25,042 bases of DNA from an uncultured Phascolarctobacterium sp. (GTDB lineage: Bacteria; Bacillota; Negativicutes; Acidaminococcales; Acidaminococcaceae), in NCBI GenBank assembly GCA_900545025.1, contig UQXH01000026.1, positions 1-25,042 of the forward strand. Reading direction: 5' to 3'. Shown piece by piece: positions 14,853 through 21,937 of the stretch. Under the pieces are notes generated by a model. It was not told where the DNA came from. It ran no database searches and saw nothing but the letters and a program-made list of their open reading frames with translations. The position numbers and the translations under genes were made by a program. Every line of letters begins with the position of its first letter. The first letter of the stretch is position 1.

Positions 14853-16046
14853 ATGAAAAATTGGAAAATTGTTTTAGCTATATTGACGACCAATGTAGTC
14901 TTCATGTCGGCCAGTTATACGATGCTGATACCGTTCCTGCCCATGTACCTGATTAAAGAGTTGGGTGTTTCACAGGCAGATGTAAAAATGTGGTCAGGAG
15001 CAATCTTTTCTGTTACTTTTTTGATTGGCGGTATTATGTCACCTATCTGGGGCAGGATGGCTGATAAGAAAGGGAAGAAGCTGATGGCCATTCGTTCAGG
15101 CTTGGGACTGGCTATCGTCTATCTTTTGGGGGCAGTGGTAACGTCACCGGAGCAGATGTTCTGCGTGCGTGTGCTGCATGGCTTTGCAGCCGGTCTCTGG
15201 TCTGTGTGTTTGGCGATTGCGACTTCAAGCGTACCTATTGACAAGCTGGGAGTAAGCCTTGGTATTCTGCAGTCAGGCTTAACCGTAGGTAATGTTGTAG
15301 GCCCTCTTTTAGGCGGATTGCTGGCTTCGCTTTTTGGTATGCGTGCTTCCTTTTATTTTGGCGGCATTATGCTTTTGATTATTACTTTGGTATTTTATGT
15401 GTATATACCAGAGCCTCCCAGAGGTAAAAGCGAGGCTGGCCAGCCGGAAGAAAGTAACAGAGAGCTGCTGCGTCAGCCTGCCGTGATGGAAACCCTTTTA
15501 TATGCCGGTGTCGTGCAGATGGTCATCCTCCTGATCCAGCCGATACTCAGTCTCTATGTAGCGGAATTAAATCATAGTATGGATAATATCATCTTTATTT
15601 CAGGACTGGTATTTTCCTTAGTGGGTGTGGCAAGTGCTATAACGGCGCCTTTTTGGGGACGCTTCGGGCAGCGCAGAGGTTTTTACTGTTCCTTGTATCT
15701 TGCTGCGGCTTTTTCCGGGATAGCCATGATTGGTACTGCCATGCCGGATTCTTTATGGAATTTTGCCATCGTTAATTTTGTAGTAGGTATGTTTTTTGCC
15801 GGTATCAATCCGTCAATCAGCGCTATTTTAACTAATAAGACCAGGCATAGCCAACGCGGGCGCATTTTTGGCTTTATGTTTTCTGCCCAGCAGATGGGGT
15901 CCATGGTCGGACCGCTGGCAGGCGGTGCGTTGGCTACTTATTTCCCGTTGAAGACAGTATTTTATGTAGGCGGGGTATTCCTGCTTTTAATCAGTGCTGC
16001 CGTATTTATGCGGCATCGTGGTGAAAAAGAACAGATCATGCTGTAA
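14853..16046 (+). CDS. MFS transporter, DHA1-type multidrug efflux family
   Basis: This 397-residue inner-membrane transporter has about 12 hydrophobic helices. MFS motif A is seen between helices 2 and 3 as GRMADKKGKKLMA, and there is a related loop in the second half, FWGRFGQRRGF. It has a short central loop rich in Glu and Ser (about residues 190-205). It probably exports a drug or metabolite by proton antiport; the substrate is not identifiable. The start ATG at 14853 follows an AAAGAAAG-type site. It is monocistronic between two terminators. Its nearest named relatives are drug resistance transporters, but no resistance is claimed. Confidence 0.87.
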   Translation: MKNWKIVLAILTTNVVFMSASYTMLIPFLPMYLIKELGVSQADVKMWSGAIFSVTFLIGGIMSPIWGRMADKKGKKLMAIRSGLGLAIVYLLGAVVTSPEQMFCVRVLHGFAAGLWSVCLAIATSSVPIDKLGVSLGILQSGLTVGNVVGPLLGGLLASLFGMRASFYFGGIMLLIITLVFYVYIPEPPRGKSEAGQPEESNRELLRQPAVMETLLYAGVVQMVILLIQPILSLYVAELNHSMDNIIFISGLVFSLVGVASAITAPFWGRFGQRRGFYCSLYLAAAFSGIAMIGTAMPDSLWNFAIVNFVVGMFFAGINPSISAILTNKTRHSQRGRIFGFMFSAQQMGSMVGPLAGGALATYFPLKTVFYVGGVFLLLISAAVFMRHRGEKEQIML

Positions 16047-16056
16047 TTGGGTGTAA

Positions 16057-16103
16057 ATTAAAAGAACGTATTTTAACTAATGTTAAAATACGTTCTTTTT
16101 TAT
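16057..16103. terminator. Bidirectional terminator, 17-bp perfect stem
   Basis: AAAGAACGTATTTTAAC (16061-16077) pairs fully with GTTAAAATACGTTCTTT (16082-16098) around a four-base loop, with A-run and T-run flanks. It serves the convergent MFS and secreted-protein genes. Confidence 0.85.
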
Positions 16104-16780
16104 TATCCTTGTGTATTTGCTTCAGCAGCTTGAATAGGCTGAACAGGGACTGTATCCGGGCTTTGCACAGGAGGAGTGTCTTGCACAGAGTCAGCAGTTT
16201 TTTCTTGCTGCTTCTGTTTAGCGGCGGGAGCTGCTGCTGCTTTTTGTTTTTCATCTTGAGAATTTTCTGCTTTGACAACAAAGGTTTCTTGATAGTCCGT
16301 CTTTGTTGCAGAGACTTTAGCGTCTTTGCCTTCCTGCTTTTCTGCTTTGTCAGTATCAGCAGTTTTCTGCTTTGCTTTTTCCGCAGTTTTTTTCTGGACG
16401 AAATCTTCTACAAACAGCACCAGTTTTTCAGGACCGGAACCTGGAATGACGGAGATAGTCTTAGAAACATTGTTGTTCCAAATAGTCTCACCTGTTTTGC
16501 TGTAGCCGATTTCTTCCAGCTTGGTTAATTGCAGGCGGTCTGCTGAAAGCAGATACTTTATTTTGATTTCTGTAATGTCGTATTTAGGGTCGCCAAGCAT
16601 AACCTTAGCCCAAAAGAGGACTGTGCTGTTGTCGTGAATTTTTAGAGTCCTGCTGTCGATATACCAAGAGTTATTATTAGGTGAATCTTTACCTGCTAGC
16701 AGCCAGCGCTCGTTATCGGCAGCAAAGACCGACGAGGAGAGAAACAGCAAGCTGAGCAGGAAGCTAAGAATAATTTTCAT
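16103..16780 (-). CDS. Secreted protein with adhesin E-like N-terminal domain and low-complexity tail
   Basis: This 225-residue protein has a Sec signal peptide (MKIILSFLLSLLFLSSSVFA, cleaved before ADNERW). A folded part of about 105 residues has the pattern SWYIDSRTLKIHDNSTVLFWAKVML, reminiscent of the surface-adhesin protein E (CNP1-like) family seen in Negativicutes; that match is from memory and moderate. The last ~100 residues are low-complexity, first Lys/Ala/Gln/Glu-rich and then Pro/Gln/Val-rich, probably disordered and periplasmic or surface-exposed. An ATG at 16792 would add four residues (MVLI), but 16780 gives the standard signal peptide. It is monocistronic, with a near-consensus promoter at 16834-16862. 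Function unknown. Confidence 0.7.
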   Translation of the reverse strand: MKIILSFLLSLLFLSSSVFAADNERWLLAGKDSPNNNSWYIDSRTLKIHDNSTVLFWAKVMLGDPKYDITEIKIKYLLSADRLQLTKLEEIGYSKTGETIWNNNVSKTISVIPGSGPEKLVLFVEDFVQKKTAEKAKQKTADTDKAEKQEGKDAKVSATKTDYQETFVVKAENSQDEKQKAAAAPAAKQKQQEKTADSVQDTPPVQSPDTVPVQPIQAAEANTQG

Positions 16781-16833
16781 AATGAGTACCATGACCTTTG
16801 CTGGAATAAGGTTTATATTTTATCTTGCTTATA

Positions 16834-16862
16834 AGTATAAAAGGGGGCTGCGGCAGTGTCAA
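16834..16862 (-). promoter_or_regulatory. Promoter of the secreted protein gene
   Basis: On the - strand TTGACA (16857-16862), a 17-base spacer and TATACT (16834-16839) lie about 55 bases upstream of the start codon. Both boxes are close to consensus. Confidence 0.75.
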
Positions 16863-16990
16863 GTAAAGGCAGGGCTCAGCCAGGGACGCAGGGCAATGTT
16901 CACTGTTTAGACAATCTTTCTTCACAGATGTGGCAGTGATGTACAGGTAAAAAAGTGCTGTTGTGGAATGTTTGTTTAAGCAGGGAGGGG

Positions 16991-18196
16991 ATGATGATAA
17001 ATCAATATTCGTGGAAGGCACGCAGCGGGACAGGAGAATACTTCAGCGGCAAAATAGATGCGCCTACTGCTACCGAAGCAGCTTTGCGGCTGCGCCAGCA
17101 GTACAAATATGTTGTAGCTTTGAAGCAATGTGGGCAGAAAGAAATATTTGATAGGTGGCGGTGCGGCAAAAAATTTACAGATAAGCAGCGCATGGCCTTT
17201 TTTAAACAGTTAGCGGTAATTTTAAACAGCGGTATTCCTTTACTGCAGGGGATAGAAATATTGCAGCAAAGGCTTGATAAAGAGCTGGGAACAGTCTGTC
17301 GTCATTTGGCGCAAAGGCTGCAAGCTGGCAGTACTCTGCATGGAGCAATGAGCTGTGACAGTAAGTTTTTTCCGCCGCTTGCAATTACTCTTACTGCGGC
17401 AGGTGAAAGCGGCGGCGAACTGGAACGTGTTTTGGAAGCGGCAGCAGAATATTATACGCGTCAGTATGAGTTAAAATGCTTTTTGTACAAGTCTGCGGCT
17501 TATCCGCTTTTTTTATTGACTGCGACTGTTGCAGTGTCGCTGTTCTTTTTGCTCTACGTACTGCCGCAGCTGGCTGGGGTCTATAGCTCCATGCAGGCGC
17601 AGCCGGATAGCTTTCTGCAGTGGGTACTGTGGCTGAACAGCTTTCTATCGGAGCATACTTTGCTCTTAGCAGCAGTAATGCTTGCGGCAGCAGTCTGGCT
17701 TAATCGGTATCAAGCTGCCTTGCGGGCTGCCATGTTGCAGCTGCCGGGGATTAAGGGTATTTACGGCCTGGTACAGGAAATACGCTTTTGTAAGCTGCTG
17801 GCACTGCTGCTGAACAGCGGTTTAAATATTACTGCTGCAGCAGAAGAAGCCGGTAGGACGTTTACTGATGAAGCAAGACGAGGGCAGCTGTATCTTTTTC
17901 GGCAGAGCTTGCTGCGCGGCGTTGATATCGGCACAGCGGCGCAGCGCGCCGGCTATATTTTTTCGCCGTTAACCAGAGAGTTTGTAGCCGTAGGTGCTGC
18001 AACCGGCTGTCTGCCGCGTATGCTTAATGAGGCTGCTGATATTTTGGAGCAGGACCTGCAAAGTAAGCTGGAGAAGTTTCGCGAGCTTTTGGCACCCGTA
18101 TTGCTGCTTATTGCCGCACTGTTGACTGCGCTGGTGGTATGCTCTGTCATGGGTCCGTTGTTTGATTTATTTACCGCCTTGCCTGAGTATGAATAA
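16991..18196 (+). CDS. Type IV pilus/type II secretion inner-membrane platform protein (PilC/GspF/ComGB)
   Basis: This 401-residue polytopic protein is the inner-membrane platform of a pilus or pseudopilus assembly machine. It contains two GspF domains: the first near residues 55-180 (MAFFKQLAVILNSGIPLLQGIEIL and LTAAGESGGELERVLEAAAEYY), the second near 255-375 (FCKLLALLLNSGLNITAAAEEAG and FVAVGAATGCLPRMLNEAADIL). Hydrophobic helices follow each. The start is ATG 16991 (or 16994), preceded by a GGGAGG site; an in-frame ATG at 16955 has no such site. It is the first gene of a six-gene operon matching comGB-GG order. The assembly ATPase expected before it (ComGA/PilB) is absent from the window. 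Confidence 0.88.
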   Translation: MMINQYSWKARSGTGEYFSGKIDAPTATEAALRLRQQYKYVVALKQCGQKEIFDRWRCGKKFTDKQRMAFFKQLAVILNSGIPLLQGIEILQQRLDKELGTVCRHLAQRLQAGSTLHGAMSCDSKFFPPLAITLTAAGESGGELERVLEAAAEYYTRQYELKCFLYKSAAYPLFLLTATVAVSLFFLLYVLPQLAGVYSSMQAQPDSFLQWVLWLNSFLSEHTLLLAAVMLAAAVWLNRYQAALRAAMLQLPGIKGIYGLVQEIRFCKLLALLLNSGLNITAAAEEAGRTFTDEARRGQLYLFRQSLLRGVDIGTAAQRAGYIFSPLTREFVAVGAATGCLPRMLNEAADILEQDLQSKLEKFRELLAPVLLLIAALLTALVVCSVMGPLFDLFTALPEYE

Positions 18197-18209
18197 AGGA
18201 GATGAAAAG

Positions 18210-18584
18210 ATGATTAAAGGAGGTAAGCAGGCAGGCTTCACCCTGATTGAGATTGTGGCTGCTGCTGCACTGTTAGGCGTGCTTCTGACGATGCTGATGC
18301 CGTCGTTGGAGGGAGCTAATGAAAAGGTAAAAAATGCCAAGCTGAAAAATGATCTGGCGGCAGTGGATCAAGCACTGCAGCTGTATAAGCTGGAAAACGG
18401 CACTTTACCTGAGGGACTGACCGAGCTTGATGGCAGTTATTTGGCTAAAGGCAGCGGTTTTAAAGACGCACTAAATGAAGATTTAACTTATACGGTGGAA
18501 AGTGATGGACTCACTTATACATTGAAAGGGAAAAATGCTGCTGGTAATGAGGTAATGTCCGGTGGCAGCAAGTCAGCGCAGTAA
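18210..18584 (+). CDS. Major pseudopilin (ComGC/GspG-like)
   Basis: This 124-residue prepilin has a short leader, MIKGGKQAG, with cleavage after Gly, then the type III signal FTLIEIVAAAALLGVLLTMLM carrying the Phe+1 and the essential Glu+5. It has a GspG/ComGC-like C-part (AAVDQALQLYKLENGTLPEGLTEL). The start is ATG 18210, with AAGGAG upstream; an earlier in-frame ATG (18162) inside the previous gene would give an over-long leader. It is likely the most abundant subunit of the filament. It overlaps the next gene by 23 bases. Confidence 0.88.
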   Translation: MIKGGKQAGFTLIEIVAAAALLGVLLTMLMPSLEGANEKVKNAKLKNDLAAVDQALQLYKLENGTLPEGLTELDGSYLAKGSGFKDALNEDLTYTVESDGLTYTLKGKNAAGNEVMSGGSKSAQ

Positions 18585-19041
18585 AAAGGGCGGCTTTATT
18601 TTTACAGATATTTTGGCAGGCTGCTTCATATTAGGCTTAGCCTCCGCTTTACTGCTGGCTGGCGGCAACAGCTGGCTGCAATATTATCATCAGCAGCAGT
18701 TAAAGCAGGCGGCAGCTGTACTTTCAGCAGATATAAGGCTGCTGCAGCGTCAGGCCTTATTTGATGATGGTATTTTAAACAGGCAGATAAAATTTATGAC
18801 TGATAAAAAAGGCTATGCTTTTTATGTAGACAGAAAAGTAAAAAAGCGCGTTTATTTCAGCGATTTCGGCTGCGGTGACGTGAGGCTGGATAACAAGCTG
18901 GCTTACGTACAATATACCAATAACGGCAGTCCGTCTATAACTGGCAATATCGTCCTTAGACACCAAAAACTGCCTGACAGTTTTTGTACTTTATCCATAC
19001 AGCCGGTGACGGGAAGAGTGGTTATAAGTGAAGAAAAATAG
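18562..19041 (+). CDS. Minor pseudopilin (ComGD/GspH-like)
   Basis: This 159-residue minor pilin starts at GTG 18562, overlapping the previous gene. The leader SQRSKKGG is followed by FIFTDILAGCFILGLASALLL, a prepilin-like hydrophobic helix; the usual Glu+5 is Asp here. The C-part has a GspH-like layout (AAAVLSADIRLLQRQALFDDG) and ends with PVTGRVVISEEK. It is probably an assembly-initiating tip subunit. The Asp+5 change is conservative but unusual. It overlaps the next gene by 14 bases. Confidence 0.78.
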   Translation: MAASQRSKKGGFIFTDILAGCFILGLASALLLAGGNSWLQYYHQQQLKQAAAVLSADIRLLQRQALFDDGILNRQIKFMTDKKGYAFYVDRKVKKRVYFSDFGCGDVRLDNKLAYVQYTNNGSPSITGNIVLRHQKLPDSFCTLSIQPVTGRVVISEEK

Positions 19042-19324
19042 AGGCTTCCTCCTGCTTGAAACTGCAGCCGTGTTTTTGCTTACCGGCATACTCTTGCTTG
19101 GCGCACTAAAACTTTATGGCAGCGGCATCAGGCTGCAGCAGCGCAAACAGCAGTTAGAAAAGGCCTGGCAGGCAGGGCAGCTGCAGCTTTTCACCGGGAG
19201 GACAGATACTGGGTGGTTTGTACAGGAAAATACTTTTGCCCAAGATGGACTGATAATGAAAGAAGTACAGATATTGGATGATGAAGGAAAAATTTGCTGC
19301 AATCTGGTACAAATTGAAAAATGA
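19028..19324 (+). CDS. Short minor pseudopilin-like protein (ComGE-like)
   Basis: This 98-residue protein starts at GTG 19028. The leader MKKNRG is followed by FLLLETAAVFLLTGILLLGALK with Glu+5, so it is a class III prepilin. The remainder is short, with a Gln/Lys-rich helix (LQQRKQQLEKAWQAG), comparable in size to ComGE. No known motif after the helix. Its end overlaps the next gene by 47 bases if that gene starts at 19278. Confidence 0.7.
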   Translation: MKKNRGFLLLETAAVFLLTGILLLGALKLYGSGIRLQQRKQQLEKAWQAGQLQLFTGRTDTGWFVQENTFAQDGLIMKEVQILDDEGKICCNLVQIEK

Positions 19325-19814
19325 GCAAGGCTTTCTTTTGGCAGAATTACAGCTAAGTATGGCTACAGCAGCTTTACTCATGGTAATGTTTTGCGGCAGC
19401 AGCGTAAGTGTTTTGCAAAATTATCAGAAGATAGTTTTGGATATGCAGTTACAGGATGCAGGCAGATATATGCTCAGTATGCTGGAAAAGGACTTAGCGT
19501 ATGACAGCGTCCAGATTACTGTAAGTAAAGATTTCAGAGGTGCTGCCAAAGTTGGCTGCCGTACTGTATTTGGCGGTAAAAGCTATCTTTATACCTGGGA
19601 AAATAATGGCTTGTACAAGCAGATACAGACAGTCGGTACCAAGGGTAAGAATCCGTTATATCTTCCTGATTGCGGGGTGCTGGATTGGCAGGTAAAGAAA
19701 TTGGATGATAAAATGCTGCTGGTGGAATTTGTCCTGCAAAAACAGGGACGGCAACAGAAATTTAGGCGAGCATTTTATTGCCTGAACGGAAGGATTGTAC
19801 AGGATGGGGCGTAG
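19278..19814 (+). CDS. Minor pseudopilin (ComGF/GspJ-like)
   Basis: This 178-residue prepilin has leader ending NEQG and the helix FLLAELQLSMATAALLMVMFC with Glu+5, followed by GspJ/ComGF-like sequence (QDAGRYMLSMLEKDLAYDSVQI). The ATG at 19278 gives a long leader of 18 residues; a TTG near 19311 just upstream of the NEQG segment would give a leader of five and less overlap. Neither has a clear ribosome site, so translation is probably coupled. It ends within the start of the last operon gene. Confidence 0.75.
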   Translation: MMKEKFAAIWYKLKNEQGFLLAELQLSMATAALLMVMFCGSSVSVLQNYQKIVLDMQLQDAGRYMLSMLEKDLAYDSVQITVSKDFRGAAKVGCRTVFGGKSYLYTWENNGLYKQIQTVGTKGKNPLYLPDCGVLDWQVKKLDDKMLLVEFVLQKQGRQQKFRRAFYCLNGRIVQDGA

Positions 19815-20691
19815 CAAAGGCAGCGTGTCCGTAGCTTTGCTTGTTGTGGGATTGGTATTCTTATTGCTGGCGCAGATATTTTATCTTTATGTTGGCAGGG
19901 AATACGAAAAGCAGCAGCAGCTTATCCGAGCAGAACAGCTAAGAATGCTTTGCGCTTCGACTATAGAAAGTTTATCTGCAGCAGATATTTCTGATAAAAA
20001 TAAAACATTTAATGTCTGCCTATATCCCGGTGCTGTTTCTGCTGCAGTCAGCAGCAAGATGAAGGTCAGCGACGATCAATGCATCAGGTATCTGGAAGTT
20101 ACGGCAGAATGCGGCGAGCTGCGACAGCGCTTGCGACAGACATATTTTTCACTGCCGGAAACAGTAAAAGAGCAGGCTCATCATTACGGTATTATCAGCG
20201 GTACTTCGGTGACAGGGGCAGAGTTTCTGCCGCCGGAAACACTATATACAGGCACAGGAGAAGTAATGTTTCCGCCAGCAGAAGCTTTCGCTTTCCAGGC
20301 TATCGAAGAGTTGCCGATGGAAACACTGCGATTGAATGGGCTTAGTAAACGGTTTTATTATCTGGATGACTACAGGGGCGTTACCTTTGACAGAGGTATG
20401 AAGGTTTATGGCAGCGGGCTTATTGCCGCGCAGGGAAGTATCATTATAAGTGATGGCTGCGAGTTTACAGACCCTGTTATATTACTTACAGAAAAGAAAA
20501 TTGAGATCGGCGATAATGTTAAGCTGTCGCAGGCCTTGCTGTTGTCGCGCAAGGGCATCGTGGTAGGCAGCGGCTGCAGTATCGGCGGCGTGATGATAAG
20601 TAACGGCGTCATAGAATTTACGGATACAGTCTCTTTTTTACATCATGAAAATCTTGTAGCGGGATTTTCATCGTTTTATTACATTCTCTGA
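19804..20691 (+). CDS. Terminal pilus-operon protein (PilX/ComGG-like N-terminus, beta-helix-like C-terminus)
   Basis: This 295-residue protein has a charged leader MGRSKG and a hydrophobic helix SVSVALLVVGLVFLLLAQIFYL, typical of PilX/GspK/ComGG minor pilins, though without a clear Glu+5. A helical segment follows. Residues about 199-275 contain short alternating beta-strand repeats (YGSGLIAAQGSIIIS, ILLTEKKIEIGDNVKLSQ, LLSRKGIVVGSGCSIGG, VMISNGVIEFTD) resembling a bactofilin/polymer-forming beta-helix. The start is ATG 19804, with GGAAGG upstream. A TTG at 19795 in the same frame is less likely. It is the last gene before a terminator. Function is unproven; a cargo-like or tip adaptor role is possible. 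Confidence 0.65.
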   Translation: MGRSKGSVSVALLVVGLVFLLLAQIFYLYVGREYEKQQQLIRAEQLRMLCASTIESLSAADISDKNKTFNVCLYPGAVSAAVSSKMKVSDDQCIRYLEVTAECGELRQRLRQTYFSLPETVKEQAHHYGIISGTSVTGAEFLPPETLYTGTGEVMFPPAEAFAFQAIEELPMETLRLNGLSKRFYYLDDYRGVTFDRGMKVYGSGLIAAQGSIIISDGCEFTDPVILLTEKKIEIGDNVKLSQALLLSRKGIVVGSGCSIGGVMISNGVIEFTDTVSFLHHENLVAGFSSFYYIL

Positions 20692-20727
20692 AAAAAGCTC
20701 TCCATATTATTATGGAGAGCTTTTTTA
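20692..20727. terminator. Bidirectional terminator
   Basis: AAAGCTCTCCATA and TATGGAGAGCTTT form a perfect hairpin (about 20694-20723) with A-run and T-run flanks. It ends the pilus operon and the convergent phosphoesterase gene. Confidence 0.85.
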
Positions 20728-21417
20728 TAGTATTTTATACAGTTGGAACTGTTGGGTGTCACAGGAAACTAGCTTATAGTTTATACCTGTACGCTGGCCT
20801 TCGTATACGGAAATATGATTTTCACCATGAATATGGCCGTAAACACAGTGGCTGACATTGTATTTTTCCAACAGGTCGGTGAAAAGCGTATGCTCTTCGG
20901 CAGAAAAAAGAGGCGGATAATGAAAGACACAGATAATATTTTCTGCCTGTTGTTTGGCTGTTGCCTGCAGAGACAGCTCCAGACGTATGCTTTCTCGCTG
21001 GTATATTTTTTCGTCTTCCGGAGTGAAGTTATCGGAAGAAGGCAGTATCCAGCCGCGGGTACCGCAGATGGCTGTCTTGCCAGCCATAAGGCAGTTATTT
21101 TGTAGGAATTGAAAACGATTTTCCGTAAACTGCTGCATTTTTTTTAAGCTGGTCCACCAATAATCATGGTTACCGCGCAGTAGTATTTTTTCTCCCGGCA
21201 GCTGTGCCAGCCATTGCAGGTCGCTTTGGGCTTCTTCCAGCTGCAGGGCCCAGGAAATATCGCCGCAGATAATTACAGTATCTTCTGCAGTAACTGTTTG
21301 CAGCCAGTTGGTTTTGATTTTTTCTTGATGACCGGTCCAGTGCTCGCCGAAAATTTCCATAGGCTTGGCGGGCGGATCACCGGAAAGGTGTAAATCACCG
21401 ATAGCATAAATGTGCAT
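20725..21417 (-). CDS. Calcineurin-like metallophosphoesterase (COG1768-type)
   Basis: This 230-residue phosphoesterase has all the dinuclear-metal motifs: GDLHLSGDP at residues 7-15, GDISWALQ near 52-59, GNHDYWW, FHYPP and GHIHGEN. The KPMEIFG and HWTGHQEKIKTNW segments suit the COG1768 predicted phosphohydrolases. It is cytoplasmic, with no signal peptide. The substrate is unknown. A GAGGT site precedes the ATG at 21417. It is monocistronic. Confidence 0.88.
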   Translation of the reverse strand: MHIYAIGDLHLSGDPPAKPMEIFGEHWTGHQEKIKTNWLQTVTAEDTVIICGDISWALQLEEAQSDLQWLAQLPGEKILLRGNHDYWWTSLKKMQQFTENRFQFLQNNCLMAGKTAICGTRGWILPSSDNFTPEDEKIYQRESIRLELSLQATAKQQAENIICVFHYPPLFSAEEHTLFTDLLEKYNVSHCVYGHIHGENHISVYEGQRTGINYKLVSCDTQQFQLYKIL

Positions 21418-21525
21418 AAGTACCTCTTTTTATGAGTAGTCTTATCAATAATATTATCATAAATTTACGCTGCTTATAGATATGATATAGAAAAAATTTT
21501 GTGATAAATATTGCTGTTGAGATAA

Positions 21526-21560
21526 AAAATAAGCCGGAAGCTTTATTCCGGCTTATTAAG
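21526..21560 (-). terminator. Terminator of the amt-PII gene
   Basis: On the - strand AATAAGCCGGAA pairs with TTCCGGCTTATT, followed by a T-run, nine bases after the stop codon of the ammonium channel gene. Confidence 0.85.
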
Positions 21561-21568
21561 TTCAGTAA

Positions 21569-21937
21569 TCAGTTTTTGGTGTTATCTAAAGGTAAATCCT
21601 GTAATGCGTCAAAACCGGTTTCGCCAGTCCTTATTTTGACAACGTCTTCGACATTGTAAACAAAGATTTTACCATCACCGTATTTGCCGGTGAAAAGCAC
21701 TTGTTTTGCCGTGTTGATGACCGTTTCGACAGGCAGAGCAGAAACTACCAGTTCCACTTTGATTTTCGGCAGCAGGTAAGCTGCGACTTCTGCGCCGCGA
21801 TACATTTCCGTCCGTCCCTTTTGAATACCATAGCCTAATACCTTGGTGACAGTCATACCGGTAACACCCAATTTATCAAGAGCGGTTTTCAAAGCCTCAA
21901 ACCTATTTTGAGAGGTTATGATGACTACCTTGCTCAT
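21569..21937 (-). other. PII domain region with possible internal translation start
   Basis: Met436 of the fusion is encoded at 21935-21937 and coincides with the normal first residue of PII proteins (MSKVVIITS). An AAAGGA sequence lies nine bases upstream. This would give a 122-residue free PII from the same message. It is a candidate only; no separate promoter is seen. Confidence 0.35.
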
